DNA of 64,000 bases, from assembly GCF_014201195.1 (NCBI RefSeq), contig NZ_JACHDS010000001.1:3348001-3412000 (forward strand). The letters are read 5' to 3'. The DNA is from Nocardiopsis mwathae (GTDB taxonomy: Bacteria; Actinomycetota; Actinomycetes; Streptosporangiales; Streptosporangiaceae). Below the pieces are notes generated by a model. It saw only the letters and a list, made by a program, of their open reading frames with translations, was not told the origin of the DNA and made no database searches. Shown here in pieces: positions 45,468 through 57,220 of this stretch (positions are counted from its first letter, which is position 1; each line of letters starts with the position of its first letter). Position numbers and translations under genes: made by a program.

Positions 45468-46444
45468 TGCGCAACCGCACGACCGGCATCGCCGCCGCCA
45501 CCGCCGGGCTGGCACTGCTCGCCACCGGATGCGGGCTGGACGGCGGCGGAGGCGGCAGCGTCGACGTGGAGGCCGGTTCCATCCCCACCTTCGAGGAGCT
45601 GGAAGGGCAGACCATCACCGTCGGCTCCAAGGAGCTCACCGAGCAGCTCATCCTCGGCCAGATCGCCGTCCAGGCGCTCAGCGCCGCCGGGGCCGACGTC
45701 CGCGACGAGACCAACATCGCCGGCAGCGAGAACGCGCGCCGCGCCATACTCAACGGCGACATCGACCTGATGTGGGAGTACACCGGGACGGCCTGGCTCA
45801 TCTACGAGGGCCAGGAAGAGGTCATCAAGGACTCGCGCGAGCAGTACGAGGCGATCCGCGACCGCGACCTCGAAGAGAACGGCATGGTGTGGATCGACCC
45901 GCCGGCCCCGATGAACAACACCTACGCGCTCGTGGTCACCCAGGAGACCGCCGACACCTACGGGCTGAAGGGGATCTCCGACTTCCTGGACATCCCCGCC
46001 GACGAGCGGTCGCTGTGCGTGGACACCGAGTACCACGACCGCTCCGACGGGCTGGCCCAGACGCGCGAGGACTACGGGATCACCACCGACGACCTCTCCG
46101 ACTCCGACGTGCAGACCATGGACTCCGGCGTGGTGTACACCTCCGTCGCCGATGGCGAGTGCACCGTGGGCTCGGCCTACTCCACCGACGGCCGCATCAA
46201 GGCGCTGGGTCTGAAGATGCTGGAGGACGACCGGGACGTCTTCCCGATCTACAACCCGGCGATCACCGTCAAGGAGGAGTTCGCCGAGGAGTACCCGATG
46301 CTCGACGAGATCTTCGGCCCCATCGCCGAGAAGCTCGACACCGAGACCGTGACCGCCCTCAACGCCCAGGCCGACCAGGACGGCGACGACGTCGCCGACG
46401 TGGCCAAGGAGTGGCTGGTCGAGGAAGGCTTCCTCAAGGGGTAG
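45467..46444 (+). CDS. opuCC: Osmoprotectant-binding lipoprotein (OpuCC-like)
   Basis: The 325-residue lipoprotein has the lipobox LLATGC (Cys about 23), a glycine-rich spacer, and the ProX-like domain (ITVGSKELTEQLILGQIAVQAL, then GDIDLMWEYTGTAWLIYEGQ). It captures glycine betaine, choline or carnitine outside the membrane. ATG 45467 overlaps the preceding stop (TGATG). A large hairpin follows. Confidence 0.92.
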   Translation: MRNRTTGIAAATAGLALLATGCGLDGGGGGSVDVEAGSIPTFEELEGQTITVGSKELTEQLILGQIAVQALSAAGADVRDETNIAGSENARRAILNGDIDLMWEYTGTAWLIYEGQEEVIKDSREQYEAIRDRDLEENGMVWIDPPAPMNNTYALVVTQETADTYGLKGISDFLDIPADERSLCVDTEYHDRSDGLAQTREDYGITTDDLSDSDVQTMDSGVVYTSVADGECTVGSAYSTDGRIKALGLKMLEDDRDVFPIYNPAITVKEEFAEEYPMLDEIFGPIAEKLDTETVTALNAQADQDGDDVADVAKEWLVEEGFLKG

Positions 46445-46456
46445 GCGCGACCGGCC

Positions 46457-46529
46457 GGGGCGCCGCGCGGGCCGGAGCCGCGGGGGTCCCCCGCGGGACC
46501 CGGACGGCTCCGGCGGCGCGCGGCGCCCC
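46457..46529. terminator. Large bidirectional hairpin after opuC operon
   Basis: GGGGCGCCGCGCG and CGCGCGGCGCCCC form the outer stem; CCGGAGCCG and CGGCTCCGG the inner one. It lies between convergent genes. Confidence 0.75.
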
Positions 46530-46535
46530 GACGGC

Positions 46536-47036
46536 TCACCCGGCGGCCGCGGCCCGCTCCTCATCGGCTTCCTCGGCCCGTCGCCCGATCGGCGCGCCGG
46601 TTTCCGGCGCCGCGGGTTCGGACCCGGCCACGGCGGCCTGCGGGGTGGTGAGGCGGTCGGTCAGGAGGTCACGCACGTACGCGGCGATCGGGCGCTCCCC
46701 GGCGGCCGCGCCGAGCGCACCGAACTCTTCTGCGCTGAAGGAGACGGTGAGCCGGCGATTGCCGTCGGCCGCACGCCGCGGCAGCCCCAGCATCCGGCGG
46801 TGCAGCCCCTCCAGTGCCTCCGGCGGGACCGGGCCGTAGGACGCCTCCAGCTGCGACAGCCACTCGCGCAGCTCGCTCCAGCGGGCGTAGCGCCCGGCCA
46901 GGACGTAGAGGTAGGACTCGACGTCCCGGTGCCCGGCCGCCCGCTGCAGCTCGGCGTGGGTCACCGGATCGAGGACGAGGACGACGCGGCGGGCCGCACC
47001 GGTCATTGCGGGGACGACGGGGTCGGGGGTGGACAT
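46536..47036 (-). CDS. Ribbon-helix-helix-like protein
   Basis: The 166-residue protein has two related-looking segments: VVLVLDPVTHAELQRAAGHRDVESYLY (about 14-40) and RRLTVSFSAEEFGALGAAAGERPIAAYVRDLL (about 90-121). The second follows the pattern of ribbon-helix-helix (MobC-like or antitoxin-like) DNA-binding proteins. Function unknown. Its isolation, 370 bp from cobQ, argues against a toxin-antitoxin pair. The chosen start is ATG 47036; the frame is open upstream but poor. Confidence 0.7.
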   Translation of the reverse strand: MSTPDPVVPAMTGAARRVVLVLDPVTHAELQRAAGHRDVESYLYVLAGRYARWSELREWLSQLEASYGPVPPEALEGLHRRMLGLPRRAADGNRRLTVSFSAEEFGALGAAAGERPIAAYVRDLLTDRLTTPQAAVAGSEPAAPETGAPIGRRAEEADEERAAAAG

Positions 47037-47409
47037 GCTCACCTGGAGTACCTCCGAAAGGCTGGGTGGACGCCCCCGGCGGGACGGCCGGGGGCCGGTG
47101 AACGGTCGTCGACTCGGCACGGGTCCGCCGCCGTCCGGGGCTCCCCGGACCATCGCCCGCGTCCCCACCCTCCAGCGGGACGCGCCCCGACGTGTCTCGC
47201 ATGTGACCGCGATCTCGACGGCCACGCTAGCCGGGGCCCCGCCCGGGCGGGGCCGTCGTCCACAGCCGGCATCACGCCAGGCACTCCCCCGCCGCAGCGG
47301 CCCACCGCCCGCACACGACCCCACCTGCGCGCCTGGGGCACGGTCATGCTCAGGCGAGGCGCACGCCGAGTACGCGGCGTCCGGTACGGGCGGTCCGGGG
47401 GCAGGGCGC
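47037..47409. other. Intergenic region with hairpin
   Basis: No gene seen. A perfect hairpin (GCCCCCGGC/GCCGGGGGC, 47072-47095) sits just upstream of the RHH-like gene. It may be a leader structure or the terminator of cobQ-side transcription. Confidence 0.5.
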
Positions 47410-48957
47410 TCAGGAGGTCGGCGCGAGCACCGGCCCCGCCGGGGGGATCACGGGCAGCTCCTCCGGCGCGCCCTCGTCGAGCAGGCGCCGCACGGCGTCG
47501 GTGTCCATGTGCAGCTCGACGAGGTCGCCGAGCGCGTCCAGGCGCGCGGTGCGCTCGGCGGCGAAGTCGGTGTCGGCTGCGGGGACGAAGTCGCGCCCGG
47601 CCACCGCCGCGACGTCGGCCAGGAAGGCGCGGCGGAACCCGTCGTTCTCCAGGGCACCGTGCCAGGTCGTGCCGAACACCGGCCCGCGGCGGCAGCCGTC
47701 CAGGAACGGAACGGGTGCGCCGTCGGCGCGGCCCCAGTCCACCGTGGTGCGCCCGTGGTGGATCTCGTAGGCCTCGACCCGCTGCCCGTACGCGCTGCCC
47801 TCGGGCCGGCCCAGGGTCTTGTCCCGCTCGAAGTGCACGGCCGTCGGCAGCAGGCCGAGCCCGGTGACCCGCCCGGCGCCGGACTCCACGTCGTCGCGGA
47901 TCTCCTCGGCGAGCATCTGGTAACCGCCGCAGATCCCCAGCACCGGCCGACCCGCCTCGACGTGGCGGGCCACGGCGTCGTGCAGCCCCCGGTCGCGCAG
48001 CCAGGCCAGGTCGGCGACGGTGGCGCGGCTGCCCGGCAGGACCACCAGGTCGGCGTCGCCGAGCTCGTGCGGCGCGGTCACGAAGCGCACGTCGACACCG
48101 GGCTCCACGGTCAGCGCGTCGATGTCGGTGAAGTTGCTGATGCGCGGGGTGCGGACGACGGCGACGCGCAGCGTCCGCCGCCCGACCGGGGCGCGCATCG
48201 GCCCGCGGTCGACGCTCAGCGCCAGCGAGTCCTCCACGTCCAGCCACAGCCCGTCGAGCCAGGGCAGTACCCCGTGGACGGGCCGACCGGTGAGCTCGGT
48301 GATCATCCGCAGGCCGGGGTCGAGGAGTTCGGGCGCGCCGCGGAACTTGTTGATCACGAACCCGGCGACCAGCGCCTGGTCGGCCGGCTCCAGCAGGGCC
48401 AGCGTGCCGTGCAGCGCGGCGAACACGCCGCCCCGGTCGATGTCCCCGACGACGAGCACCGGCAGGTGTGCGGCGCGGGCGAGCCCCATGTTGGCGATGT
48501 CGCCGGAGCGCAGGTTGATCTCGGCGGGGCTGCCCGCGCCCTCGCAGATCACCGCGTCATAGCGGGAGCGGAGCTCGGCCAGGCCCTCCACGGCCACCTC
48601 GCGCAGCCGGTCCTTGAAGTCGCGGTAGTTCAGGGCGTCGGCCTCACCGATGGGGCGGCCCCGAACGACGACCTGGCTGGTGCGCTCACCCCCCGGTTTG
48701 AGGAGTACGGGATTCATCAGGGCGCTGGGCTCGATACCGCAGGCGGCGGCCTGCATGGCCTGGGCGCGGCCGATCTCGGCGCCGTCGGGCGTCACCACCG
48801 AGTTGAGCGACATGTTCTGCGCCTTGAAGGGGGCGACCTTCACGCCCTGGCGGCTGAGCCAGCGGCACAGCCCCGCGGTGAGGACGCTCTTTCCGGCGTC
48901 GGAGGTGGTTCCGGCGACGAGGAGCGCCGGAGCGGCGCCGGGTGGGGTCCGCGTCAC
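47410..48957 (-). CDS. cobQ: Cobyric acid synthase
   Basis: The 515-residue glutamine amidotransferase amidates four side chains of adenosylcobyrinate a,c-diamide. It has an N-terminal ATP domain ([24 protein letters not shown] split over about 11-34; [12 protein letters not shown]) and a C-terminal glutaminase with the nucleophile in [14 protein letters not shown] and a His in [12 protein letters not shown] 48957 starts one base after the cbiB stop, so they are co-transcribed. No riboswitch precedes this pair. Confidence 0.95.
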   Translation of the reverse strand: MTRTPPGAAPALLVAGTTSDAGKSVLTAGLCRWLSRQGVKVAPFKAQNMSLNSVVTPDGAEIGRAQAMQAAACGIEPSALMNPVLLKPGGERTSQVVVRGRPIGEADALNYRDFKDRLREVAVEGLAELRSRYDAVICEGAGSPAEINLRSGDIANMGLARAAHLPVLVVGDIDRGGVFAALHGTLALLEPADQALVAGFVINKFRGAPELLDPGLRMITELTGRPVHGVLPWLDGLWLDVEDSLALSVDRGPMRAPVGRRTLRVAVVRTPRISNFTDIDALTVEPGVDVRFVTAPHELGDADLVVLPGSRATVADLAWLRDRGLHDAVARHVEAGRPVLGICGGYQMLAEEIRDDVESGAGRVTGLGLLPTAVHFERDKTLGRPEGSAYGQRVEAYEIHHGRTTVDWGRADGAPVPFLDGCRRGPVFGTTWHGALENDGFRRAFLADVAAVAGRDFVPAADTDFAAERTARLDALGDLVELHMDTDAVRRLLDEGAPEELPVIPPAGPVLAPTS

Positions 48958-48958
48958 G

Positions 48959-49966
48959 TCAGGCCTTTCGCTGGTGGGCGCGCCGGGGGCGGCGGCGGGG
49001 AGCGGGGCGGCGGGAGGTCGGAAGTTCCGCGAGCAGGGCGGCGGTGGCGGCCGCGGCCGTGTTGACGGCGCGGGCGAGCCGCACGGCGCGGCGGATGTCG
49101 CTGACCTCGGGGCGGCGCCCCTCGCCGAGCTCGGGCCGGTGCTCGACTCGGCCGGCGTAGCTGTTGGCGCCGCCCAGGCGCAGGTCGAGCGCGCCGGCGA
49201 AGGCCGCCTCGCAGTGCCCGGCGTTGGGGCTGGGGTGGCGGTGACCGTAGCGGGCGCGGATCCGCGCGGCGCGCCGGGGGTCCCCGGAGACGAGGGGTGC
49301 CGCGGCGGTGGCGAGCAGTGCGGTCAGCCGGGCCGGTGCCCAGTTGGCGACGTCGTCGAGGCGGGCGGAGGCCCAGCCGAAGCGCTCGTAGCGGGCCGAG
49401 CGGTGCCCGATCATGGCGTCCAGGGTGTTGACGGCGCGGTAGCCGAGGAGGCCGGGCAGGCCCAGCAGCCCGCCCCACAGCAGGGGGGCCACGACGGCGT
49501 CGGAGGTGTTCTCCGCGACGGACTCGACGGTGGCCCGGGCGATGCCCTTCTCGTCGAGGGCGTGGGGGTCGCGTCCGCAGAGGTGGGGCAGTCTGCGGCG
49601 GGCTTCGTCGATGTCGCCGGCCTCCAGGGCGTCGGCGATGCGCTCGGCTTCGCGCCCCAGCATGTCGCCGCCGACGACCGCCCAGGTGGCGGCGGCGGTG
49701 AGGGCGGCGCGGAGGGCGGGGCGGGGGGCGCGTTCACCGAGCACACCGAGTGCGGCCACCGGGGCGACGGCGAGCGCCGTGAAGGCGGCACCGCGGGCGC
49801 GGGACGGCCGGTACACACACTGTTCGAGGCGGGCCGCGGCTATGCCGAACAGGGCGACGGGGTGCCCGCGCGGCGGGTCGGGCACGACACGGTCGAGTGC
49901 GGCTCCGAGGAGGAGGCCGAGCCCTCGGGGTCGGGCGTGGCGGTGCGGAGTCTTCACGGGGTCCAC
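48959..49966 (-). CDS. cbiB: Adenosylcobinamide-phosphate synthase
   Basis: The 335-residue membrane enzyme joins adenosylcobyric acid to aminopropanol phosphate. Family segments are [20 protein letters not shown] near residue 35, [19 protein letters not shown], and [22 protein letters not shown]. Several hydrophobic spans are present. The C-terminal 20 residues are strongly basic. GTG 49966 or a second GTG nine bases on may be the start. It is the first gene of the cbiB-cobQ unit. Confidence 0.92.
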   Translation of the reverse strand: MDPVKTPHRHARPRGLGLLLGAALDRVVPDPPRGHPVALFGIAAARLEQCVYRPSRARGAAFTALAVAPVAALGVLGERAPRPALRAALTAAATWAVVGGDMLGREAERIADALEAGDIDEARRRLPHLCGRDPHALDEKGIARATVESVAENTSDAVVAPLLWGGLLGLPGLLGYRAVNTLDAMIGHRSARYERFGWASARLDDVANWAPARLTALLATAAAPLVSGDPRRAARIRARYGHRHPSPNAGHCEAAFAGALDLRLGGANSYAGRVEHRPELGEGRRPEVSDIRRAVRLARAVNTAAAATAALLAELPTSRRPAPRRRPRRAHQRKA

Positions 49967-50129
49967 CGTAGTGCCGCCGCGTGTCCTGTCCGGGCGTTAC
50001 CGTTACCCGATGAGACGATAATCCCGCTTTGTGACCATCCGTAATTGATCGGCTACACTGAGCCTCCCCCCTCCTTCATGCGAGGCTCCCGGACGGACCG
50101 GGCGCCCGGCGGATAGGGAGGGCTCAGTC

Positions 50130-50192
50130 GTGTACACCATCGCGATGATCGCGACGTTCCTGATGGATCCGGGCGGCTGGTGGGTGTTCTAA
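50130..50192 (+). CDS. Possible 20-residue hydrophobic peptide
   Basis: A short frame from GTG 50130 to TAA 50192 encodes a 20-residue peptide with a hydrophobic N-terminal part (MYTIAMIATFLM), followed by DPGG and two Trp. A strong ribosome binding site (AGGGAGGG) lies seven bases before the start. A possible -10 box (TACACT) occurs about 75 bp upstream, and strong hairpins follow at 50210-50242 and 50364-50396. This looks like a stand-alone small transcript. It could be a small membrane peptide, a type I toxin-like peptide, or the coding part of a regulatory RNA. I do not recognise it. Confidence 0.4.
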   Translation: MYTIAMIATFLMDPGGWWVF

Positions 50193-50208
50193 GCCACGCC
50201 AGCGCAGC

Positions 50209-50242
50209 GGCGTGGGGCCGCCCTACGGGGGCGGCCCCACGA
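50209..50242 (+). terminator. Hairpin after small peptide frame
   Basis: CGTGGGGCCGCCC pairs with GGGCGGCCCCACG around a short loop, about 18 bases after the stop of the 20-residue frame. There is no T run. Confidence 0.6.
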
Positions 50243-50363
50243 TCGACCCGAACCGAGTTCGCGAAACGCGACGGTCGCTCACCTCTCCCGGGGTTAATCA
50301 CGGGTAACGTGGCTAGGGACGCCGATAGCAACCGGTTTGGTGGAACCCGCGTGGTAACGAGAC

Positions 50364-50396
50364 GCAACTACGAATCCCTGTAGTTGTTATTGTTTT
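50364..50396 (+). terminator. Rho-independent terminator before tRNA-Arg
   Basis: CAACTAC pairs with GTAGTTG around GAATCCCT, and TTATTGTTTT follows. It closes the interval 49967-50400, which otherwise holds only the 20-residue frame and its hairpin. Confidence 0.75.
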
Positions 50397-50597
50397 GCCC
50401 GGCGATAGGCGACATCACCCGAATGCCCTAGAATGTCTCCCCGAAGCATCCGGGGGCCACCGCGTCACGGCGTAGGGTCCCGCCGACCGCAGGTCGCACC
50501 CACCGGCGCTTCACCCCGCCCGAACCGGCGCCACCCCCTGCACGACCGCAGGCCCCGGCACCCCGACCGCCGCACGGACGGGACACAACTGAATCGA

Positions 50598-50670
50598 GCA
50601 CCCGTAGCTCAGTGGATAGAGCACCGGACTTCTAATCCGACGGTCGCAGGTTCGAATCCTGCCGGGTGCG
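50598..50670 (+). tRNA. tRNA-Arg(TCT)
   Basis: The 73-base sequence folds as a full cloverleaf. The acceptor arm is GCACCCG/CGGGTGC with discriminator G, the D arm contains AGCTCAGTGGATAGAGCA, the anticodon loop CTTCTAA gives anticodon TCT, and the T arm contains GGTTCGAATCC. CCA is not encoded. Its 3' half serves as an integration site: direct copies occur at 58307 and 62954. The tRNA remains intact after insertion. Confidence 0.97.
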
Positions 50671-50678
50671 CCCCTTCT
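50628..50678. repeat. Attachment-site copy 1 (in tRNA-Arg)
   Basis: The 51 bp from the anticodon loop to eight bases past the tRNA are repeated at 62954-63004 with two mismatches. The first 40 bp recur at 58307-58346 with one mismatch. This is the expected attL of an element integrated in the tRNA gene. Confidence 0.88.
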
Positions 50679-50720
50679 CACCAGGCGATTCTCAGTCCGG
50701 GAGAGCACTGGAACCATTTT

Positions 50721-50742
50721 TCTGACAGTCGATCTGACAGTC
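50721..50742. repeat. Direct repeats close to attL
   Basis: TCTGACAGTC occurs twice with a 12-bp period, 50 bp inside the island. Such pairs can be arm-type recombinase sites. Confidence 0.5.
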
Positions 50743-50799
50743 ATCAATAGGCGCGCCATCCCCTGCCATCGCGCGCCATCTGCCCCTGAACACGACAAC

Positions 50800-50835
50800 G
50801 GCCCCGGTACGGCGATGACGCGCCGTGCCGGGGCC
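50800..50835. terminator. Hairpin ahead of DUF2637-type gene
   Basis: GGCCCCGGTACGGCG pairs with CGCCGTGCCGGGGCC (one mismatch) around six bases, 38 bp before the start of the next gene. It may isolate the island from tRNA transcription. Confidence 0.55.
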
Positions 50836-50873
50836 TCCGTGTTCTCACACCTGACCACACCAGGCGGAGAACC

Positions 50874-51615
50874 ATGGCCAATGCTACGGCCCAGCCCTCA
50901 CCCCGACCCTCCTCGGCAGCACAGCCCCGGCCGCATCCGGCCACCTGTTCCGGCCCCGCCGCACAGCCCGGCAGCGGCAGCGCCCCCCAGGCGCCGCGCC
51001 GACGGACCGTCTACCTCCTCCGCATCGTCACCACGATCGTCGCCGCCTCGGCGTTCGTCGCGATCTGGGGCGGCTGGGTCGGGCTCGGCCAGATCGCCGG
51101 CTTCGGCCCGGTCAACCTCCTGCCCGGCATCGGCGACGGCCTCGTGGTCGACCTGTCGATCACCCTGCCGCTGGGGATCGAGGCCTACGCCGCCATCGCG
51201 CTGTACACCGCCGTCGGCGGCATCGTCCAGGGCGGCGCCCGCGTCTTCGCGTGGTGCTCGGCGGTCGGCGCGCTCGTCCTGGGCGCCGTAGGCCAGCCCG
51301 TGTACCACCTGATCGTCGCCGATGACCACGCACCGACGGCGATCGTCATCTTCGTCAGCGTGCTGCCCGCCATGGTCCTCGGCCTGTCATCCGTCCTGCT
51401 GCACCAGGTCGAGGACGCCTACCGCCGCGCCCACCAGGCGCCCCTCGCCGCACCCGAGCCGTCCTCGGCCGAGGAGGACCGGGAGGACGCGGAGGAGGAC
51501 CAGGAGGACATCGGGGAGGTTGCCGATCCGGCCGACGACGCGGACCACCAGGAGCCCGAGCCGGACCCGTCGCCGACCGGCGGTCAGGACACCCGGCGCC
51601 GTCCCGGGCCGACAC
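50874..51615 (+). pseudogene. AICE-type DUF2637 membrane protein, 3' end lost
   Basis: The frame from ATG 50874 encodes a Pro/Ala/Ser-rich N-terminus, then about four membrane segments (from YLLRIVTTIVAASAFVAIWGGWVGLG, about residues 46-71, to AIVIFVSVLPAMVLGLSSVLLH). It matches the small membrane proteins, often labelled ABC permease or spread protein, found in actinobacterial integrative conjugative elements. At about 51615 the sequence changes into an IS3-family transposase in another frame. The annotated-length frame to 51854 is thus a chimera of gene and IS, and the real C-terminus is missing. This is a relic of a conjugative element. Confidence 0.75.
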
Positions 51616-51997
51616 CACCGCCACCGGTTCGGGGTCGAGCCGATCTGCATCGTGCTGCAGTTCGCCCCGTCCACCTACTACGCCGCAAAGACACGGCCGC
51701 CCTCGGCCGACACACACTCAGACGCAATCCACCATCACGGACAAGATCGCGCGGGTGCACGCCGACGGCTACGGCGTCTACGGGGTGTGCAAGGTCCACG
51801 CCGAGCTCAACCGCCAAAGACATCCGGTGGCCCGCCGCACCGTCCAGCGCCTGATGAAGGCCGCGGGGCTACGCGGTGTCAGGCGGACCGGGCATCCGCG
51901 CACCACCGTGCCCGCACCCGGCCCCGATTCCCGCGGCGACCTGGTGCAGCGGAAGTTCAGTGCCACCGGGCCCGACCAGCTGTGGGTCACCGACATC
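51616..51997 (+). pseudogene. IS3 transposase orfB, N-terminal part
   Basis: HRHRFGVEPICIVLQFAPSTYYAAK is the typical start of this orfB class. A frameshift near 51735 moves the reading to KIARVHADGYGVYGVCKVHAELN and on to DQLWVTDI, which contains the first Asp of the DDE triad. The coding then stops at the intron boundary. Confidence 0.88.
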
Positions 51998-54682
<2,685 letters not shown>

Positions 54683-54875
54683 ACCCGGCGCGGTCCAAAG
54701 CGGGGGAACCTCACCCAGGAAATCTCTTCCAACCCTGGTAGCACCAGGCTTGCGGCCAGCACCGCCAGACTGGTTGCCCCGACGGGTCGCGAGTTCCCAC
54801 GCCTGTGTTCGTCTCATACGCCGATTCTGACTCCTCTGTCAGTGTCCATGGTGTGGTGGGCGCTCAGGAGCGTGT

Positions 54876-55100
54876 TCAAGCGGTGTCGGTGCGGTTCTGG
54901 TAGTCGGTGAAGCTCTGGGCGCAGGTGGTCGCTTCTCCGGTGACGAACGCCCCGCGCTCGGAAGGTTTGGAGTTGTCCTTGCGTCGGAGCGCGGCCAGGT
55001 TCGCGGGAGTGGACAGTTTGACCACGTGATCGGGTTGCGGGAGGCCGGAGAACACCCGTCCGGCCAGGGCTTCCAGACGTTCGTCTCCGGACGGCCTCAT
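54876..55100 (-). CDS. Hypothetical protein or fragment
   Basis: The 74-codon reverse frame has strongly GC-biased third positions, unlike chance frames nearby, and encodes a hydrophilic protein (MRPSGDERLEALAGRVFSG...). No ribosome binding site is clear and no family is recognised. It may be a fragment left between the IS3 relic and the defence-like gene. Confidence 0.3.
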   Translation of the reverse strand: MRPSGDERLEALAGRVFSGLPQPDHVVKLSTPANLAALRRKDNSKPSERGAFVTGEATTCAQSFTDYQNRTDTA

Positions 55101-55286
55101 CCAAGCCTGGTGCTTGAATTACCAGCCATCGACCACCCCGGAGCGGCCTTGGGCGAGCGCGGGGACGATGTGCGCGTGGCAGAACAGCCGAGGCAAATGA
55201 TTACATAAGCTCCCCCAAACCCCACTCGCACCATCTGAAACATGCGCTCCTCCTTGGCCGAAGCGAGATGATTTTTTCGTCCCTAT

Positions 55287-57170
55287 GTGTCAGCATATTC
55301 ATCCCTGCCTCACCTCTCACGAGAGGCCACCGACTTGCCCAGCACGGACCCCCGCAGGTCGTTCAACTCCGCTGAACGTGTAGCCCTGTATCTCGCTGCG
55401 GATGGGAAGTGCTCACGATGCGGAACCGACCTGAAGCCAGGTTGGCATGCAGACCACGTAGACGCATGGGCGCGAGGTGGGCCCACTGATGTGATCAACG
55501 GACAAGCACTATGCCCGCAGTGCAACTTGAAGAAGGGCGTGGGTTCCATGGGCGTGGAATTGCGCAACTGGCAACAAGAAGCGCTGGACCGATTCCTGGG
55601 GCGCCGGGAAGACTTTCTGACCGTTGCAACGCCTGGCGCAGGAAAGACAACTTTTGCCATCACAGCAGCAACGAAGCTCATTACATTGGGCGAGGTCCGA
55701 CGGATCATTGTGGTGGTGCCAACCGCGCACCTACGCAGCCAATGGGCGGCTTCCGCAACACGACTCGGGATCCAACTGGATTACCGTTTCAGCAACGCAG
55801 CCGCCGTCATCGCAAGCGACTACGACGGGGTTGTTGTCACATACCAGACGGTCGCTACCACACCCGATCTGTGGCGGAGGCTCTGTTCCGATCCACGGAA
55901 TCCTACTCTCGTTGTCTTCGACGAAATCCACCACGCGGGGGATCATGAGGACCAAGCTTGGGGGGTAGCCCTTAAGCACGCCTTCGAACCAGCCGCCCGT
56001 AGGCTGTTGTTGTCTGGCACTCCCTTCCGCACAGACCAGCGGCCGATCCCGTTCGTGACCTACAACGGGGAGAATCGAGCGGTTCCTAGCTACAACTACG
56101 ACTACGGCATGGCCCTGCAGGACGGCTCTGTCGTCAGGCCGATCGTGTTTCCCGCGATGGACGGTGAGTCCAAGTGGAAGCGTGCGGGAGAGATGACCAC
56201 TACGTCGGTCGCTCTCGCCGATACTGATGATAAGACGGTCCCTCCAGCGCTTCGAGCAGCTTTGGCCGCCGAGGGGGAGTGGATCCCCTCGGTGCTCAAA
56301 GAAGCGGACGAAGCGCTGAGGAAGGCACGTGAGGATACTCCAGACGCCGGCGGCTTAGTGATCGCCTCCGACCAGCAGTCCGCTTATGCCTATCAAGCGA
56401 TCTTGACGAAGATCACGGGCGAAGAAGCGGCCATTGCTGTATCCGACAATCCTGAAGCCTCCCAAGTCATCGATAACTTTTCTGCGAGTACGAGCCGGTG
56501 GATCGTCGCGGTCCAGATGGTTTCGGAGGGCGTTGACATCCTTCGCTTGACAGTCGGCGTCTACGCCTCTCGCATCCGCACGCAACTGTTCTTCACCCAA
56601 GTCGTTGGGCGCTTTGTGCGCCTCCGAGGAGAAAATGATGAGACCTGCGCGCGTCTATTCATTCCCTCGATCGAGCCCTTGCTGTCCTTCGCTAAGGACA
56701 TCGAGAAGACCGTTGACGCGGTGATCGCTGAGGAAGAAGAGAAGATCCGTGACACTCAACGGGAGAGCGATGAAGGCGGCAGTGGATCCACGCTGTTCCC
56801 GGAAGTCGAGGTAGTGGGATCATCGGCCGCCGTACACCACGCCACGATCGCTAACGGCGAATCGATCACCACTGCGGAGAAGGTCTACGCTGAGAAAGTC
56901 TTGTCGTTCGCCGGATCCGGCCTTCCCCGAAACATCACCCCTGAAGCGGTGGCCTTGATCCTCAAGGTAGGTGGTGCGATGGCCCCCACGCCCGACCCAG
57001 CCCAACCCGAACCGTCGCCAAAACCGCTCACAAAGCAGAAGGAGGATGTCCGCAGAGTCATCAGGCGCAAGGTCGGGAAGCTCAATGTCCTGACGGGTCG
57101 ACCGCACCAGCACATTCACGCTGACATGAACCGCATGTTCGGTGGGCCCATCACGGCGGCCACGCTTTAA
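55287..57170 (+). CDS. HNH nuclease-SF2 helicase fusion, candidate defence protein
   Basis: The 627-residue protein begins with an HNH module (about 30-85): CSRC, then HADHVDAWARGG, then LCPQCNLKKG, with the metal-binding Cys pairs and catalytic His all present. A superfamily 2 helicase core follows: QQEALDRF, Walker A TPGAGKTT (about 115-122), DEIHH (about 212-216), SGTPFRTD and, in the second RecA domain, QVVGRFVR. No methyltransferase is adjacent. Nuclease-helicase fusions in mobile islands commonly restrict foreign DNA, but I cannot match this to a named system. The base composition is clearly lower in GC than the flanking chromosome, a sign of transfer. The start GTG 55287 lacks a good binding site; a TTG at 55335 is possible. 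Confidence 0.82.
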   Translation: MSAYSSLPHLSREATDLPSTDPRRSFNSAERVALYLAADGKCSRCGTDLKPGWHADHVDAWARGGPTDVINGQALCPQCNLKKGVGSMGVELRNWQQEALDRFLGRREDFLTVATPGAGKTTFAITAATKLITLGEVRRIIVVVPTAHLRSQWAASATRLGIQLDYRFSNAAAVIASDYDGVVVTYQTVATTPDLWRRLCSDPRNPTLVVFDEIHHAGDHEDQAWGVALKHAFEPAARRLLLSGTPFRTDQRPIPFVTYNGENRAVPSYNYDYGMALQDGSVVRPIVFPAMDGESKWKRAGEMTTTSVALADTDDKTVPPALRAALAAEGEWIPSVLKEADEALRKAREDTPDAGGLVIASDQQSAYAYQAILTKITGEEAAIAVSDNPEASQVIDNFSASTSRWIVAVQMVSEGVDILRLTVGVYASRIRTQLFFTQVVGRFVRLRGENDETCARLFIPSIEPLLSFAKDIEKTVDAVIAEEEEKIRDTQRESDEGGSGSTLFPEVEVVGSSAAVHHATIANGESITTAEKVYAEKVLSFAGSGLPRNITPEAVALILKVGGAMAPTPDPAQPEPSPKPLTKQKEDVRRVIRRKVGKLNVLTGRPHQHIHADMNRMFGGPITAATL

Positions 57171-57220
57171 CAGCTTCATAAGCGAGTAGATGTCCTCAAT
57201 CAATGGCTGACTGAGCAACA

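Noticed and set aside
50511-50858. Reverse ORF of 115 residues containing APGRIRTCDRRIRSPV
   Set aside because: It reads antisense through tRNA-Arg. This peptide is a well-known artefact of reversed tRNA sequence. The same happens at 58215-58409 and 62870-63076 because of the repeated attachment core.
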